A DNA stretch of 64,000 nt from CBDCTM01 sp965222005 (GTDB lineage: Bacteria; Bacteroidota; Bacteroidia; Chitinophagales; Saprospiraceae): assembly GCA_965222005.1 (NCBI GenBank), contig OZ244935.1, forward strand, positions 2,294,001 to 2,358,000, written 5' to 3'. The notes under the pieces are model-generated. The model was not told where the DNA came from. It did not search any database and saw nothing but the letters and a program-made list of their open reading frames with translations. The position numbers and the translations under genes are program-made. Shown one piece after another: positions 48,892-57,233 of this stretch. Each line of letters opens with the position of its first letter. Within the stretch, counting starts at the first letter, position 1.

Positions 48892-49306
48892 AGCACATGC
48901 AAGCCAGCCTGTCGCGGGCCTCCACTCCTAAAGGGAGTAGCGAGGCATGAGGAAAGTCCGGACAACGCAGAGCACCACACCATCTAACGGATGGGCTCTT
49001 TACGGAGACAGCTAGTGTCGCAGAAAATAACCGCCTCGCCAGCCAGCCTGGCAAGGTAAGGGTGAAAAGGTGCGGTAAGAGCGCACAATCCCGGTGGGCA
49101 ACCAACGGGATGGATAAACCTTGTGGGTTGAAATGCCATGTACATCTCGCTTCCTTTTGGGAGCCGGGTTGCTCGCCCGGTAAGCCTGGCTTGGCGGGAG
49201 GGGTAGGCAGATAGACTCCGTTTGTGAAAGCGGAGCTAGATAAATGACAGGCACCCCGCTACCGGCGGTGGTACAGAATCCGGCTTATGGCTTGCTGTGC
49301 TTTTTT
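48892..49306 (+). ncRNA. rnpB: RNase P RNA (class A)
   Basis: Universal core sequences are present: GAGGAAAGTCCGGAC (48949-48963) and ACAGAATCCGGCTTAT (49273-49288), the two strands around the P4 pseudoknot. The ends pair as P1: AGCACA(T)GCAAGCCA (48892-48906) with TGGCTTGCTGTGCT (49288-49301), one bulged base. P1 runs directly into TTTTTT (49301-49306), so the last helix also works as the terminator. Length about 410 nt. It removes tRNA 5' leaders with RnpA. Open frames within are non-coding. Confidence 0.95.
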
Positions 49307-49336
49307 GAATAAAGCCTAACGAATAATCGTTGTACC

Positions 49337-50587
49337 ATGAATAATCCTATGAAGTATCTATTGCTCACCGCTGCTATACTGGCTGTGCTGTCAGTGTGCC
49401 ACGCACAATCCGGCTGTACCGATCCGCAGGCTATCAATTACAACCCCGATGCGGTCGAAAATGACGGCTCTTGCAATTATCCTCCTACCAGCTATCAGCT
49501 CACACCTATTGCGCTGCTGCCCGATGCGCTCAAGGAAACCTCCGGCCTGGCTTACTTCGATCAGCAGCTATGGTCATCCAATGATGCCAATAACACAGCC
49601 GAGCTTTTTTTGGTAGATACACTCAATGGAACCATTCTAAGGCAGCTAAGCGTTGCAGGCACTCAAAATATTGACTGGGAAGAATTGGCAGAGGATGAAA
49701 ACCATCTGTACATCGGCGATTTTGGCAACAATATGGGCAACCGGACCGATTTGCGCATCCTCAAAATTACCAAATCTGATATGGCGCAAAGTAGTGTTGT
49801 AAGCCCCGAAAGCATTGAATTCTCCTTCAGCGACCAAACGGATTTCAGTAGCAATGAAAACAGCCACAACTACGACTGTGAAGCGTTTTTCTTCTACCAG
49901 GATAGCCTCTATTTATTCTCAAAAAACTGGCTGGATCATCGCACCCGCTTGTACAGCCTGCCAGCTACGCCGGGTGTACACGTCGCCCGGCTACGCGATT
50001 CTTTTAACGTAAGCGGGCTTATATCAGGGGCCACCATCAATGAGCGGGGGGAGGTATTGCTACTGGGCTACAACGGACTGAGCAATTTTTTGTGGCTGCT
50101 ATTCGACTTTCAGGGAGATCAGTTTTTTTCGGGCAACAAGCGCCGTATTGATCTGGGAGGGATTGGCAATAATGGCCAAACGGAAGGGATCAGCTTTACC
50201 CGAAATGGTGAAGGCTACATTTCAGCTGAGCGCATTTCCATCGGAGGCGCTCAGTTTCCGGCAAGGCTGCTGGCTTTTGAGAGTCGCCAGTGGACCGACC
50301 CTCTGGTGGATGCTGTATCAGAAGCTGCACCAACTCCCAAACTGACGGTTTTTCCAAATCCCGCCTATGGGGCCGTTCATATCAAACTGTCATATCCTCT
50401 GACCCAAGTTGCTGATATTCAGCTCTTTAGTGCAAGCGGCCAGCTGATTTTTTCTGATAAGATGGCTGTCGGCCAGCTGCAATTGCATATCCCGCCAGAA
50501 GGGCTCACGGCCCCATCTGTGATCGTATTGGTCTTGAAAAATGAAGAAGTCAAGCTGGTTAAAAAGCTGGTGTACTACCAAAAATAA
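49337..50587 (+). CDS. Secreted type IX cargo protein with C-terminal sorting domain
   Basis: 416 aa. Signal peptide (about 1-24, ending CHAQ), then a short Cys-paired acidic motif SGCTDPQAINYNPDAVENDG of the kind found in Bacteroidota surface proteins, and a central domain of about 270 residues with propeller-like strands (ALKETSGLAYFDQQLWSSND, LYIGDFGNNMGNRTDLRILK). The last 80 residues are a type A sorting domain: VFPNPAYGAVHIKL, IQLFSASGQLIFSD and a terminal KLVKKLVYYQK. PorV and PorU encoded next door process and attach such cargo. Enzymatic role unknown. Confidence 0.85.
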   Translation: MNNPMKYLLLTAAILAVLSVCHAQSGCTDPQAINYNPDAVENDGSCNYPPTSYQLTPIALLPDALKETSGLAYFDQQLWSSNDANNTAELFLVDTLNGTILRQLSVAGTQNIDWEELAEDENHLYIGDFGNNMGNRTDLRILKITKSDMAQSSVVSPESIEFSFSDQTDFSSNENSHNYDCEAFFFYQDSLYLFSKNWLDHRTRLYSLPATPGVHVARLRDSFNVSGLISGATINERGEVLLLGYNGLSNFLWLLFDFQGDQFFSGNKRRIDLGGIGNNGQTEGISFTRNGEGYISAERISIGGAQFPARLLAFESRQWTDPLVDAVSEAAPTPKLTVFPNPAYGAVHIKLSYPLTQVADIQLFSASGQLIFSDKMAVGQLQLHIPPEGLTAPSVIVLVLKNEEVKLVKKLVYYQK

Positions 50588-50619
50588 AGGCTGATCCCCG
50601 ATAGAATCAGCCTTTATTT
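50582..50619. terminator. Bidirectional terminator between cargo gene and porV
   Basis: Perfect 14-bp stem AAATAAAGGCTGAT (50582-50595) / ATCAGCCTTTATTT (50606-50619), 10-nt loop. T-rich on both strands. The cargo gene's TAA stop (50585-50587) is inside the stem; the porV stop is 20 nt beyond. Confidence 0.85.
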
Positions 50620-50639
50620 CCACTGAAAATTATAGATCA

Positions 50640-51869
50640 TTAAGACTCCTCATCTCCTTCAAAAGCAGAGAAATCAAATAGCAGCGAGAATCGAAGAGTG
50701 TTGTCAAGCGGATTGCGCTGATTGGAAGTAGGGACGAGGTAAGAGAAATTCAAACCAAAAATATTGTATTTCAAGCCAAGGCCCACGGTAAAGAATTTGC
50801 GATTGCCTTTGGTAGCATGCTCCGTATAATAACCGGCCCTTACGGCAAACTGCTTGTCGTACCAATATTCTAATCCTACTGAAAACATCAGCTCGCGCAT
50901 CTCTTCAGAAAATCCACCCGGCGCATCGCCAAAAGAGCCCAGCAGCCCGGCAAACATGGATTCTTCCTTGTAGTCCGGGATGTTGTTGCCATCCTGATCA
51001 CAATCGTCCCGATCGCCCAGGCAGGGAGTGGGCACCAGAAGTTTGTTGACATCTGTAGTGACTGTGAAGGCATTGAACTCATCAAAATTGATTTCCCAGG
51101 CAGCCCCGATCCCCAGATTGGTGGGGATAAAATCTTTGTTGATGGATTTGGTGTAAGATATCTTAGTACCCAGGTTGGTGATCGCTGCTCCCACTGTGAG
51201 GTTGGATTGATTTTCCGATAAGTTCAAATCCGTTTTGTAGGTAACAGAAAAGTCAGCCGCACCGGCTATCCCGGGAGTGATTTCCACATCTCCGATGGTT
51301 TGGCCGGAAGCCAGGTTGGAGTAGATGAATTTTGGCGCCACAGCTACCGAAAATTTTTCGGTCAGCTTGCGGGCATAGGCCAGACTGATTTCAAATTCAT
51401 TGGGGCGGCCTGTACCGATGGCCTGGCCATTGTCATCGGTGAAGCTGATACTCCCCAGGGAAAAGTAGCGCAGGCCAAAGCCAGCGGTTTGCAGCTCATC
51501 GATTTGCTTGTAAGCCGTGAGATAGGCAAGGTACACATCTTGCAGCCCCAGAGCACGCAGCCAGGGAGTGTACGTAGCAGAGATACCCAGGTCATTGCCA
51601 ACAAAGGCCAGTTTGGAGGCATTGAAGTGCATGGCGTTGGCATCGGGGGAAATGGCAATACCTGCATCACCCATGGCGCCTGAACGGGCATCGGGAATAA
51701 TTCTTAAAAAGGGCACTGCTGTGATGATGGTGTTCACACAAGGCCCGCCATTAGGGTCTTGCCATTCCTGCGTATCGATGTTGAAAACGCAGCCAGCCTG
51801 TGCATGGGATTCAAATGCTAGCAGACTTAAAAAAGTGAAAAGTGTAAATAAACTCAATAATCGTTTCAT
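50640..51869 (-). CDS. porV: Type IX secretion outer-membrane protein PorV (LptO)
   Basis: 409 aa from ATG 51869; a TTG further upstream would spoil the signal peptide (MKRLLSLFTLF ... SHAQ). FadL-like barrel family: the diagnostic PFLRIIPDARSGAMGDAGIA at about 55-75, then LAFVGNDLGISATYTPWLR and a C-terminal barrel strand LRFSLLFDFSAF. PorV shuttles cargo from the SprA translocon to the PorU attachment complex. A loop with DRDDCDQDGNNIPDYKEE (about 285-305) resembles a calcium-binding segment. Confidence 0.93.
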   Translation of the reverse strand: MKRLLSLFTLFTFLSLLAFESHAQAGCVFNIDTQEWQDPNGGPCVNTIITAVPFLRIIPDARSGAMGDAGIAISPDANAMHFNASKLAFVGNDLGISATYTPWLRALGLQDVYLAYLTAYKQIDELQTAGFGLRYFSLGSISFTDDNGQAIGTGRPNEFEISLAYARKLTEKFSVAVAPKFIYSNLASGQTIGDVEITPGIAGAADFSVTYKTDLNLSENQSNLTVGAAITNLGTKISYTKSINKDFIPTNLGIGAAWEINFDEFNAFTVTTDVNKLLVPTPCLGDRDDCDQDGNNIPDYKEESMFAGLLGSFGDAPGGFSEEMRELMFSVGLEYWYDKQFAVRAGYYTEHATKGNRKFFTVGLGLKYNIFGLNFSYLVPTSNQRNPLDNTLRFSLLFDFSAFEGDEES

Positions 51870-51899
51870 GATTCTATGTCTGGTTTCAAAAAAGTTCTG

Positions 51900-51907
51900 C
51901 AAATATA
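51900..51907 (-). promoter_or_regulatory. Candidate -7 element of porV
   Basis: Reads TATATTTG on the minus strand, 31 nt before the ATG, within the 102-nt porU-porV gap. No TTG at optimal distance, so porV may also rely on read-through from porU. Confidence 0.4.
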
Positions 51908-51971
51908 ATGATAACTTGTTTCAGATATTGTGTAATCCTATGGTAAAAAGCGGTGAAGTTAAGCACAAAAA

Positions 51972-54900
51972 TCATTTCAAAATTACCAAGCGCTCAAAAT
52001 CGCTCTCTATCACCTGTTCCGTTTCTACATTTTCGGTGCTTTTCACCTTCACTTTATAAACATACACTCCTTTTGCGAGCGGATCGCCATAATCATCCAG
52101 GCCATTCCAATTGACTTTCAGCGCGCCGCCCTGATTGAAGAGCTGATCCTGCAGGGTTTTCACCAATTTGCCACTCATGCTAAACACCTGAATCTGAACA
52201 TCCAGTACCTGGCCCAATTGGTTGGATTCAAACTGAAAGTCAGTGCTGGTAGTAAAAGGATTAGGATAATTGAGTACGTGGGTGAGCGCCGAGCCTTCTG
52301 ATGCAGCTACTATAAATTCGGTATATCCTTCGGCTGAATTATTGGCAATATCCCATGCTTTTACCCGTATTTCATGGCGCCCTTCTTCCAGGTCGTATAA
52401 GGGAAAACGAACCGAACCTTTTGTATAATCATCGAGCTCGGATTCGTAAAAATCATTCAAAATGTAGGTGTTTTGGGTATTTCCGTCCAACACCCCCGTC
52501 AGGTCATGCCCAATGCTATTGCCTACAACATTAATACCATTATCATCCGACAATTTGGCCAGCAAGGTAGGATTGGCATCCGTAGTGCCACCCAGGATGA
52601 AGGCCTCGCTATTCATAAATACTTCCACTAATGGCCCCTGGTCATCGGCCAAGGCATTGGGGTCGGCCCCTCCAATGACTATATTGGTATAGTATCCACG
52701 CGCATCGGTGTCCACGCCATTTTCGGCATAATAGCTGATTTTGCCAAAGCCATAAGCATAGTCGATATCTTTAGGCACTACAAAGGTGAATTCAAAACGT
52801 CCGTTCACCACACTGGCTACACCCTTGAAGAGCACATTCTTTTGCAGCTCAAAGTCGTAAGGCCTGCTACCCGGATCCTGTACCAGGGTAGAGACGATGA
52901 TCTTCTTATCAAAAATGGTGGGATATACCTTGCCGTTGAAGTTGCTCAACAGCTGTCCCTGATGGTCTTGCACGACCCCTTTGATGGTCACTTTTTGCAA
53001 GGCGCGCAGGGTATCAGGCAGGCCATCCGTTACATCATGGCCATTGATGCTGGTGGTAGCCACCTTGTATTCAGGGATGGCCAGCTTCATGCTTGGATCA
53101 CCGATAAGCGTGAATTTGCGGGAGTTGTCGCCTGTTGTGTCAGAAGAATTACTGTTTTTTGAAAGCCGCAGAATTTCGCCCAGTGCAGGTTGCTGAGAGT
53201 AGGATGGATAGAATAGGGTATCAAAAACACTGGAGGTTAGCCGGAAATTGGAAGTAGCATACACTGCGCGCACAGTGGTAAATAAACCGATTACACCCCC
53301 TTTGCTTTTGAGCATCGCCTGCTCGCCAGCCGAAGTGATGGTTGGCTCATCATAGCCTGTGAAGGAACAGGTAGCGGTAACAAATAAGGGGAGCTTTTCT
53401 TCGTTTTCCCAGCTGGCAATATCTGCTTGCGTGAGCACACGCTCCTGTGCCCAGCCTTTGGAGCCTCCATGACCCAGATAGTTGACAACCAAGATACCGC
53501 GAAACATATCGCGGTTGAGGCTTTCCTGAGCCTTGGGTATGCGGGCACCACCGGGAGTGGATTCCTGTCGGAAAGCATCGAAATAAATTTTATTGAGGTT
53601 GAAATTTTTATGACGGGTGCTGGTGCTTACTGCAATATTATCATTATCAATAATGTGCCGGTTGGAGTCCTCATCATCTGCCACAAATACCAGGCGGTTG
53701 CGCCAGTCTCCCATCGCCGACGGCTTCGAATCGTAAAGAATGATCTTGTCCACTACCGCCTCTGCTTCAGCTGGCGTCCTGGCGGGTATGCGTCCTACTC
53801 CAATATCCAGCGCCCCGACCAGGTTGGCCCCTTCGCCATGATTGAGGAGTGCAAAGTAATCATCGGAAGGGTAGGAGAGGATAGGATCGAGTGTACGAGG
53901 TGTTTCGAAAACGGGGATAAAATTTTTGCCTTCTCCGTATTTATTTTTGAAGTCAAAAGAACCATCACCCAGCAGCAGCAGAAATTTGAAATCAGGACTT
54001 CTTTCAAAGAGTAGTTGAGCCAGATCGCGGATAGCGGTTGGGTCCTGCCTGCCGCTGGCAAATTCATTGAAAACCTGATCAATGCGGGCCAACTGCACCG
54101 TCAAATTGCTATAGCTGGCGCGGTGTTCGGCAAGCCGTTGGGCGGCATGGCCAAAATCATCATGATATACGATTAACATGTCGGCCTGCTCAATGCCGTG
54201 AATATTCTGGTTGTCGATCTTGCCAACTGCAGTGGGTGCCAGAAAGCCCGAATTGTTTTTGAAAGCCATGAATTCCCGCAATTGCTGGGCTGTATTCACA
54301 CCAAAGCTTAGTTTTCCATTGTTTAGTTCGGCAGATTGCTGAAGGGGATTGAGGGGGTCGGTAATATCCCAAATTTCCACTGCATCAGAGACATTTGACA
54401 ACTCAAAGCGGCTGGTGGAAAAGGCTATAGTAGTAGCATCGCGGAAGGGCAGTTGGTCTCCCACCATGCTCAGGGCACAGCGGCCGTTGAGCTCGATATA
54501 GTCGAGCCAGCCCTGATTGGTGCCATCGCCGGTAGTAGGATAAGAGATTTTGATAGCCAGGTTTTCACTGCTGGTTGTGAAGGATTCCGATATTTTGGCA
54601 GCGCGGGCAAAGGTAGCCTCGCTATCTCCTACAGTTACTCCATTGATGGATCGTTGGTAAGTATTGCCAGCTACTTCCACATAATATTTAGAGCTTACAC
54701 TGCTGCGGGCAGCCAGTTCGGTGGTGATATGTAGTGGCTCGCTGGTGATGAGGTTCTCAAAAGTAAGCTCATCATAACTGCGTTCGCGGGTGCCAATGAA
54801 GGGGTCGCCATACCAATGCTGGCCTGAACCTTGCGTGCCCAGCCCTTCGCTGAGTAGATTGTAGCTATCCTCTTCGTAGCGCAGGTAATTGTTGAAGGTG

Positions 54901-55817
54901 TTAGTGGTATAGTCAGCCGTGCTGAGAGAAGCCTGATTGGCGATGCGCTTTCCATTGCCCGGGCTGATTTTGATGAAGTAATAATTGTTGTCATCATACA
55001 CATTTCTCTTCATTGTAAAGTGCTGATTATCAGTATCATAGCGCCATTTGTCAGGCCCTTCGGCATAAAAGAGTATAAAATCGCCGCTATCAAAACTGCC
55101 GTCTTCTTCTCCTATTATTTTTATACTGTTCTCCTCCACGTCCTCATATCTAAAATCACCCACTGTTTCGGGAAGAGGGCCACCTCCATTACCCAGCAAC
55201 TTAATAGTGCGCGGATCGATTTGATCGATGGCGATGCCGAGTTCGTTTTTCAGGAAATCAAAATCCAGCTTGTGAATGCCGTTTTGGGTAACGGCAAACT
55301 TATAGATGTCTCCATCGCTGAGCTTGGATACCAAGGGTCCGATGGGCCCTCTGGGCTGAGCAGCCGGGCTAGCTTGGTGGTGGAGGATGAGCTCGAAGGA
55401 GGTGAGCCGTTCAAAGCGGCCTTGACCTTGTTGGCGGATTGGGATAAAAAATACTTTCACAAAATATTCGCGCCGATCCTGTTCAATGACTGCATGTATC
55501 TGCAATGCATCGGCCAGGTAGATATCATCGGGAGAGCTTTTTTTGTCAAAACTTTCATATTGCTGACTGACTAATTCATAACTCACTGTACCATAGCTGC
55601 TTATGGGAAATCTTGCTGAATAAACCGGCAGGCTGGGATGCAACGGATTGTAAAGAGCACCCTTGAATGACCAAATAGTTGTAGGAAAATTGCCGGTGGG
55701 ATTGTGGACAACAGGCTCATCTGACCATTGCAAATTGGTTTTTATGCGGATCGGAGAATCTGCAAATGTGTAAGCAAAACTGCAAATTGCAATAAGGCTT
55801 ATTAGAATTTTCTTCAT
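51972..55817 (-). CDS. porU: Type IX secretion sortase PorU
   Basis: 1281 aa. Signal peptide (about 1-20), a long N-terminal beta region, then the gingipain-like C25 peptidase domain (about 540-930) with catalytic H783 in NYLGHGGSKGWAQE and C817 in LFVTATCSFTGYDEP. The C-terminus has an FlgD/sorting-like Ig segment (NYPNPFTTSTDFQF ... LAKGVYVYKVKV). PorU cuts off the sorting domain of cargo and attaches it to surface glycan. Followed by porV on the same strand, as in Flavobacterium and Porphyromonas-type loci. Confidence 0.95.
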   Translation of the reverse strand: MKKILISLIAICSFAYTFADSPIRIKTNLQWSDEPVVHNPTGNFPTTIWSFKGALYNPLHPSLPVYSARFPISSYGTVSYELVSQQYESFDKKSSPDDIYLADALQIHAVIEQDRREYFVKVFFIPIRQQGQGRFERLTSFELILHHQASPAAQPRGPIGPLVSKLSDGDIYKFAVTQNGIHKLDFDFLKNELGIAIDQIDPRTIKLLGNGGGPLPETVGDFRYEDVEENSIKIIGEEDGSFDSGDFILFYAEGPDKWRYDTDNQHFTMKRNVYDDNNYYFIKISPGNGKRIANQASLSTADYTTNTFNNYLRYEEDSYNLLSEGLGTQGSGQHWYGDPFIGTRERSYDELTFENLITSEPLHITTELAARSSVSSKYYVEVAGNTYQRSINGVTVGDSEATFARAAKISESFTTSSENLAIKISYPTTGDGTNQGWLDYIELNGRCALSMVGDQLPFRDATTIAFSTSRFELSNVSDAVEIWDITDPLNPLQQSAELNNGKLSFGVNTAQQLREFMAFKNNSGFLAPTAVGKIDNQNIHGIEQADMLIVYHDDFGHAAQRLAEHRASYSNLTVQLARIDQVFNEFASGRQDPTAIRDLAQLLFERSPDFKFLLLLGDGSFDFKNKYGEGKNFIPVFETPRTLDPILSYPSDDYFALLNHGEGANLVGALDIGVGRIPARTPAEAEAVVDKIILYDSKPSAMGDWRNRLVFVADDEDSNRHIIDNDNIAVSTSTRHKNFNLNKIYFDAFRQESTPGGARIPKAQESLNRDMFRGILVVNYLGHGGSKGWAQERVLTQADIASWENEEKLPLFVTATCSFTGYDEPTITSAGEQAMLKSKGGVIGLFTTVRAVYATSNFRLTSSVFDTLFYPSYSQQPALGEILRLSKNSNSSDTTGDNSRKFTLIGDPSMKLAIPEYKVATTSINGHDVTDGLPDTLRALQKVTIKGVVQDHQGQLLSNFNGKVYPTIFDKKIIVSTLVQDPGSRPYDFELQKNVLFKGVASVVNGRFEFTFVVPKDIDYAYGFGKISYYAENGVDTDARGYYTNIVIGGADPNALADDQGPLVEVFMNSEAFILGGTTDANPTLLAKLSDDNGINVVGNSIGHDLTGVLDGNTQNTYILNDFYESELDDYTKGSVRFPLYDLEEGRHEIRVKAWDIANNSAEGYTEFIVAASEGSALTHVLNYPNPFTTSTDFQFESNQLGQVLDVQIQVFSMSGKLVKTLQDQLFNQGGALKVNWNGLDDYGDPLAKGVYVYKVKVKSTENVETEQVIESDFERLVILK

Positions 55818-55886
55818 ATCTTGTGGGAGTTATAGTAGTGCAGAAAGGAAAAATGGATATAGATTGTTCAAAACATGAAATCCTCC

Positions 55887-55919
55887 TTTCAAAAAGGACG
55901 GATTTATTTTTTGAAGGTT
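55887..55919 (+). repeat. 33-nt dispersed stem-loop-like element, copy 2
   Basis: Same element as 9508-9540 (31/33 identical, arms TTCAAAAA/TTTTTGAA intact). It lies in the porU / PorP-like divergent gap, 113 nt before the PorP-like start. A TGGTCGTTTAGCTA motif follows at 55943-55956, matching 9487-9500 except one base but placed on the other side of the element. Confidence 0.6.
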
Positions 55920-56032
55920 ATTTAGCAATTTTCAAATTCTAATGGTCGTTTAGCTAATTGTTATAAAAACGTTAAGAAAACAAACGTATTGTCTGGTTTT
56001 TTGTCCTCCAGTAGGCGTTTGAGCAAACATAG

Positions 56033-57073
56033 ATGAAAAAAAATTCCCGAACCAGTCAATCTTGGTCAATGTTGAGACAAATCCTTTTGGTTTTTACTAT
56101 TTGCTGGATAGGCGGCGGGCCGATTCAGGCACAGGATCCCATATTCAGCCAGTTTTATGCAGCCCCCTTACAGCTCAATCCCGCCTTTGCCGGCAATACC
56201 AACGGGCCTCACATCGCATTGAATTATCGCAACCAATGGCCTTCTATCCCCAGCGCATATATCACCTATTCGGCTTCCTACTCTCAGTTTGTGCCTCGGT
56301 TCAACAGTGGCTTCGGCCTGATGTTGCTCACAGATGATGCCGGCCAGGGTCTGTTGAAGACCAACAAGGCCAGCGGGGTATTTGCTTATCGGGTGCAGGT
56401 GAATCGCGACTTTTTCCTCAAACTGGGCACAGAAGCCAGTGTGGTTCAATCGCGCCTCAATTGGGACCAGCTGCTTTTTCTCGACCAAATTGATGCCGAG
56501 CTGGGTCCTGTCAGCCCTGGTGGTACGCCATTTCCCACAGAAGAGACGCGTCCGGAAAATCTGAATAATACATACTTTGATATATCTGCAGGCTTACTGG
56601 CCTACAGCCCGATGTTTTATGGCGGGGTGTCCATCAAACATCTGACCACACCCAATGAGTCTTTCCTTGAAGTAAATGATAATCTGAGCGCCGGATTGCC
56701 GCTCAGAATCTCATTGCACGGGGGTGCTCAAATTCCACTTTTTACGAGCAATAATCAAAACCCCAAAGCGTTTATATCCCCAAACCTTCTGTTTGTAAAG
56801 CAGGGCCCTTTTGGCCAGATTAACGGAGGCGTTTTGGCCAGTTTTGGGTTGGTTTACGGAGGAGCTTGGTACCGCCACACGTTTTCCAATGCGGATGCCG
56901 CCATATTCCTGCTGGGCGTTCAGCAGGGAAAGCTCAAAATCGGATATAGTTTCGACCTTACCCTTTCAGCTTTGTCCCTGAGCAGAAGCGGAGGCAGCCA
57001 TGAAGTTTCACTGATATTTAACCTGGAAGATGATCGAGTGGATTACAACGATTGTTTTGAGCTATTTAGATAG
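56033..57073 (+). CDS. PorP/SprF-family type IX secretion membrane protein
   Basis: 346 aa. Signal peptide to about residue 33, then the family hallmark AQDPIFSQFYAAPLQLNPAF (33-52) and a 12-14-stranded outer-membrane barrel (LALNYRNQWPSIP-type strands, FNSGFGLMLLTDDAGQGLL). PorP/SprF proteins anchor gliding adhesins or work with PorE/PorK-N; several paralogues per genome are normal, so orthology is not claimed. It interrupts the usual porU-gldJ adjacency and is divergent from porU. Confidence 0.92.
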   Translation: MKKNSRTSQSWSMLRQILLVFTICWIGGGPIQAQDPIFSQFYAAPLQLNPAFAGNTNGPHIALNYRNQWPSIPSAYITYSASYSQFVPRFNSGFGLMLLTDDAGQGLLKTNKASGVFAYRVQVNRDFFLKLGTEASVVQSRLNWDQLLFLDQIDAELGPVSPGGTPFPTEETRPENLNNTYFDISAGLLAYSPMFYGGVSIKHLTTPNESFLEVNDNLSAGLPLRISLHGGAQIPLFTSNNQNPKAFISPNLLFVKQGPFGQINGGVLASFGLVYGGAWYRHTFSNADAAIFLLGVQQGKLKIGYSFDLTLSALSLSRSGGSHEVSLIFNLEDDRVDYNDCFELFR

Positions 57074-57172
57074 AGAAAAGCGAGAATTCCTGATTTTTAT
57101 ATCTCCGGGTTGCCGTTAAAGTTATAAAGGCACTGAATTTGTAATATGATTACAGATTGATCCTCCTGTACG

Positions 57173-57200
57173 TTGGATTTTAATATTTTGACTATATTTG
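57173..57200 (+). promoter_or_regulatory. Promoter of gldJ
   Basis: TTG (57173-57175), 17 nt, TATATTTG (57193-57200); leader about 27 nt to the ATG at 57234. Confidence 0.55.
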
Positions 57201-57233
57201 TTGGTCTTTTTTCAAAAAAAATTTAAGTGAACA

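Noticed and set aside
48851..49254. Open frames on the minus strand across the rnpB region
   Set aside because: The stretch is RNase P RNA with conserved core and P1 pairing; the frames are incidental.
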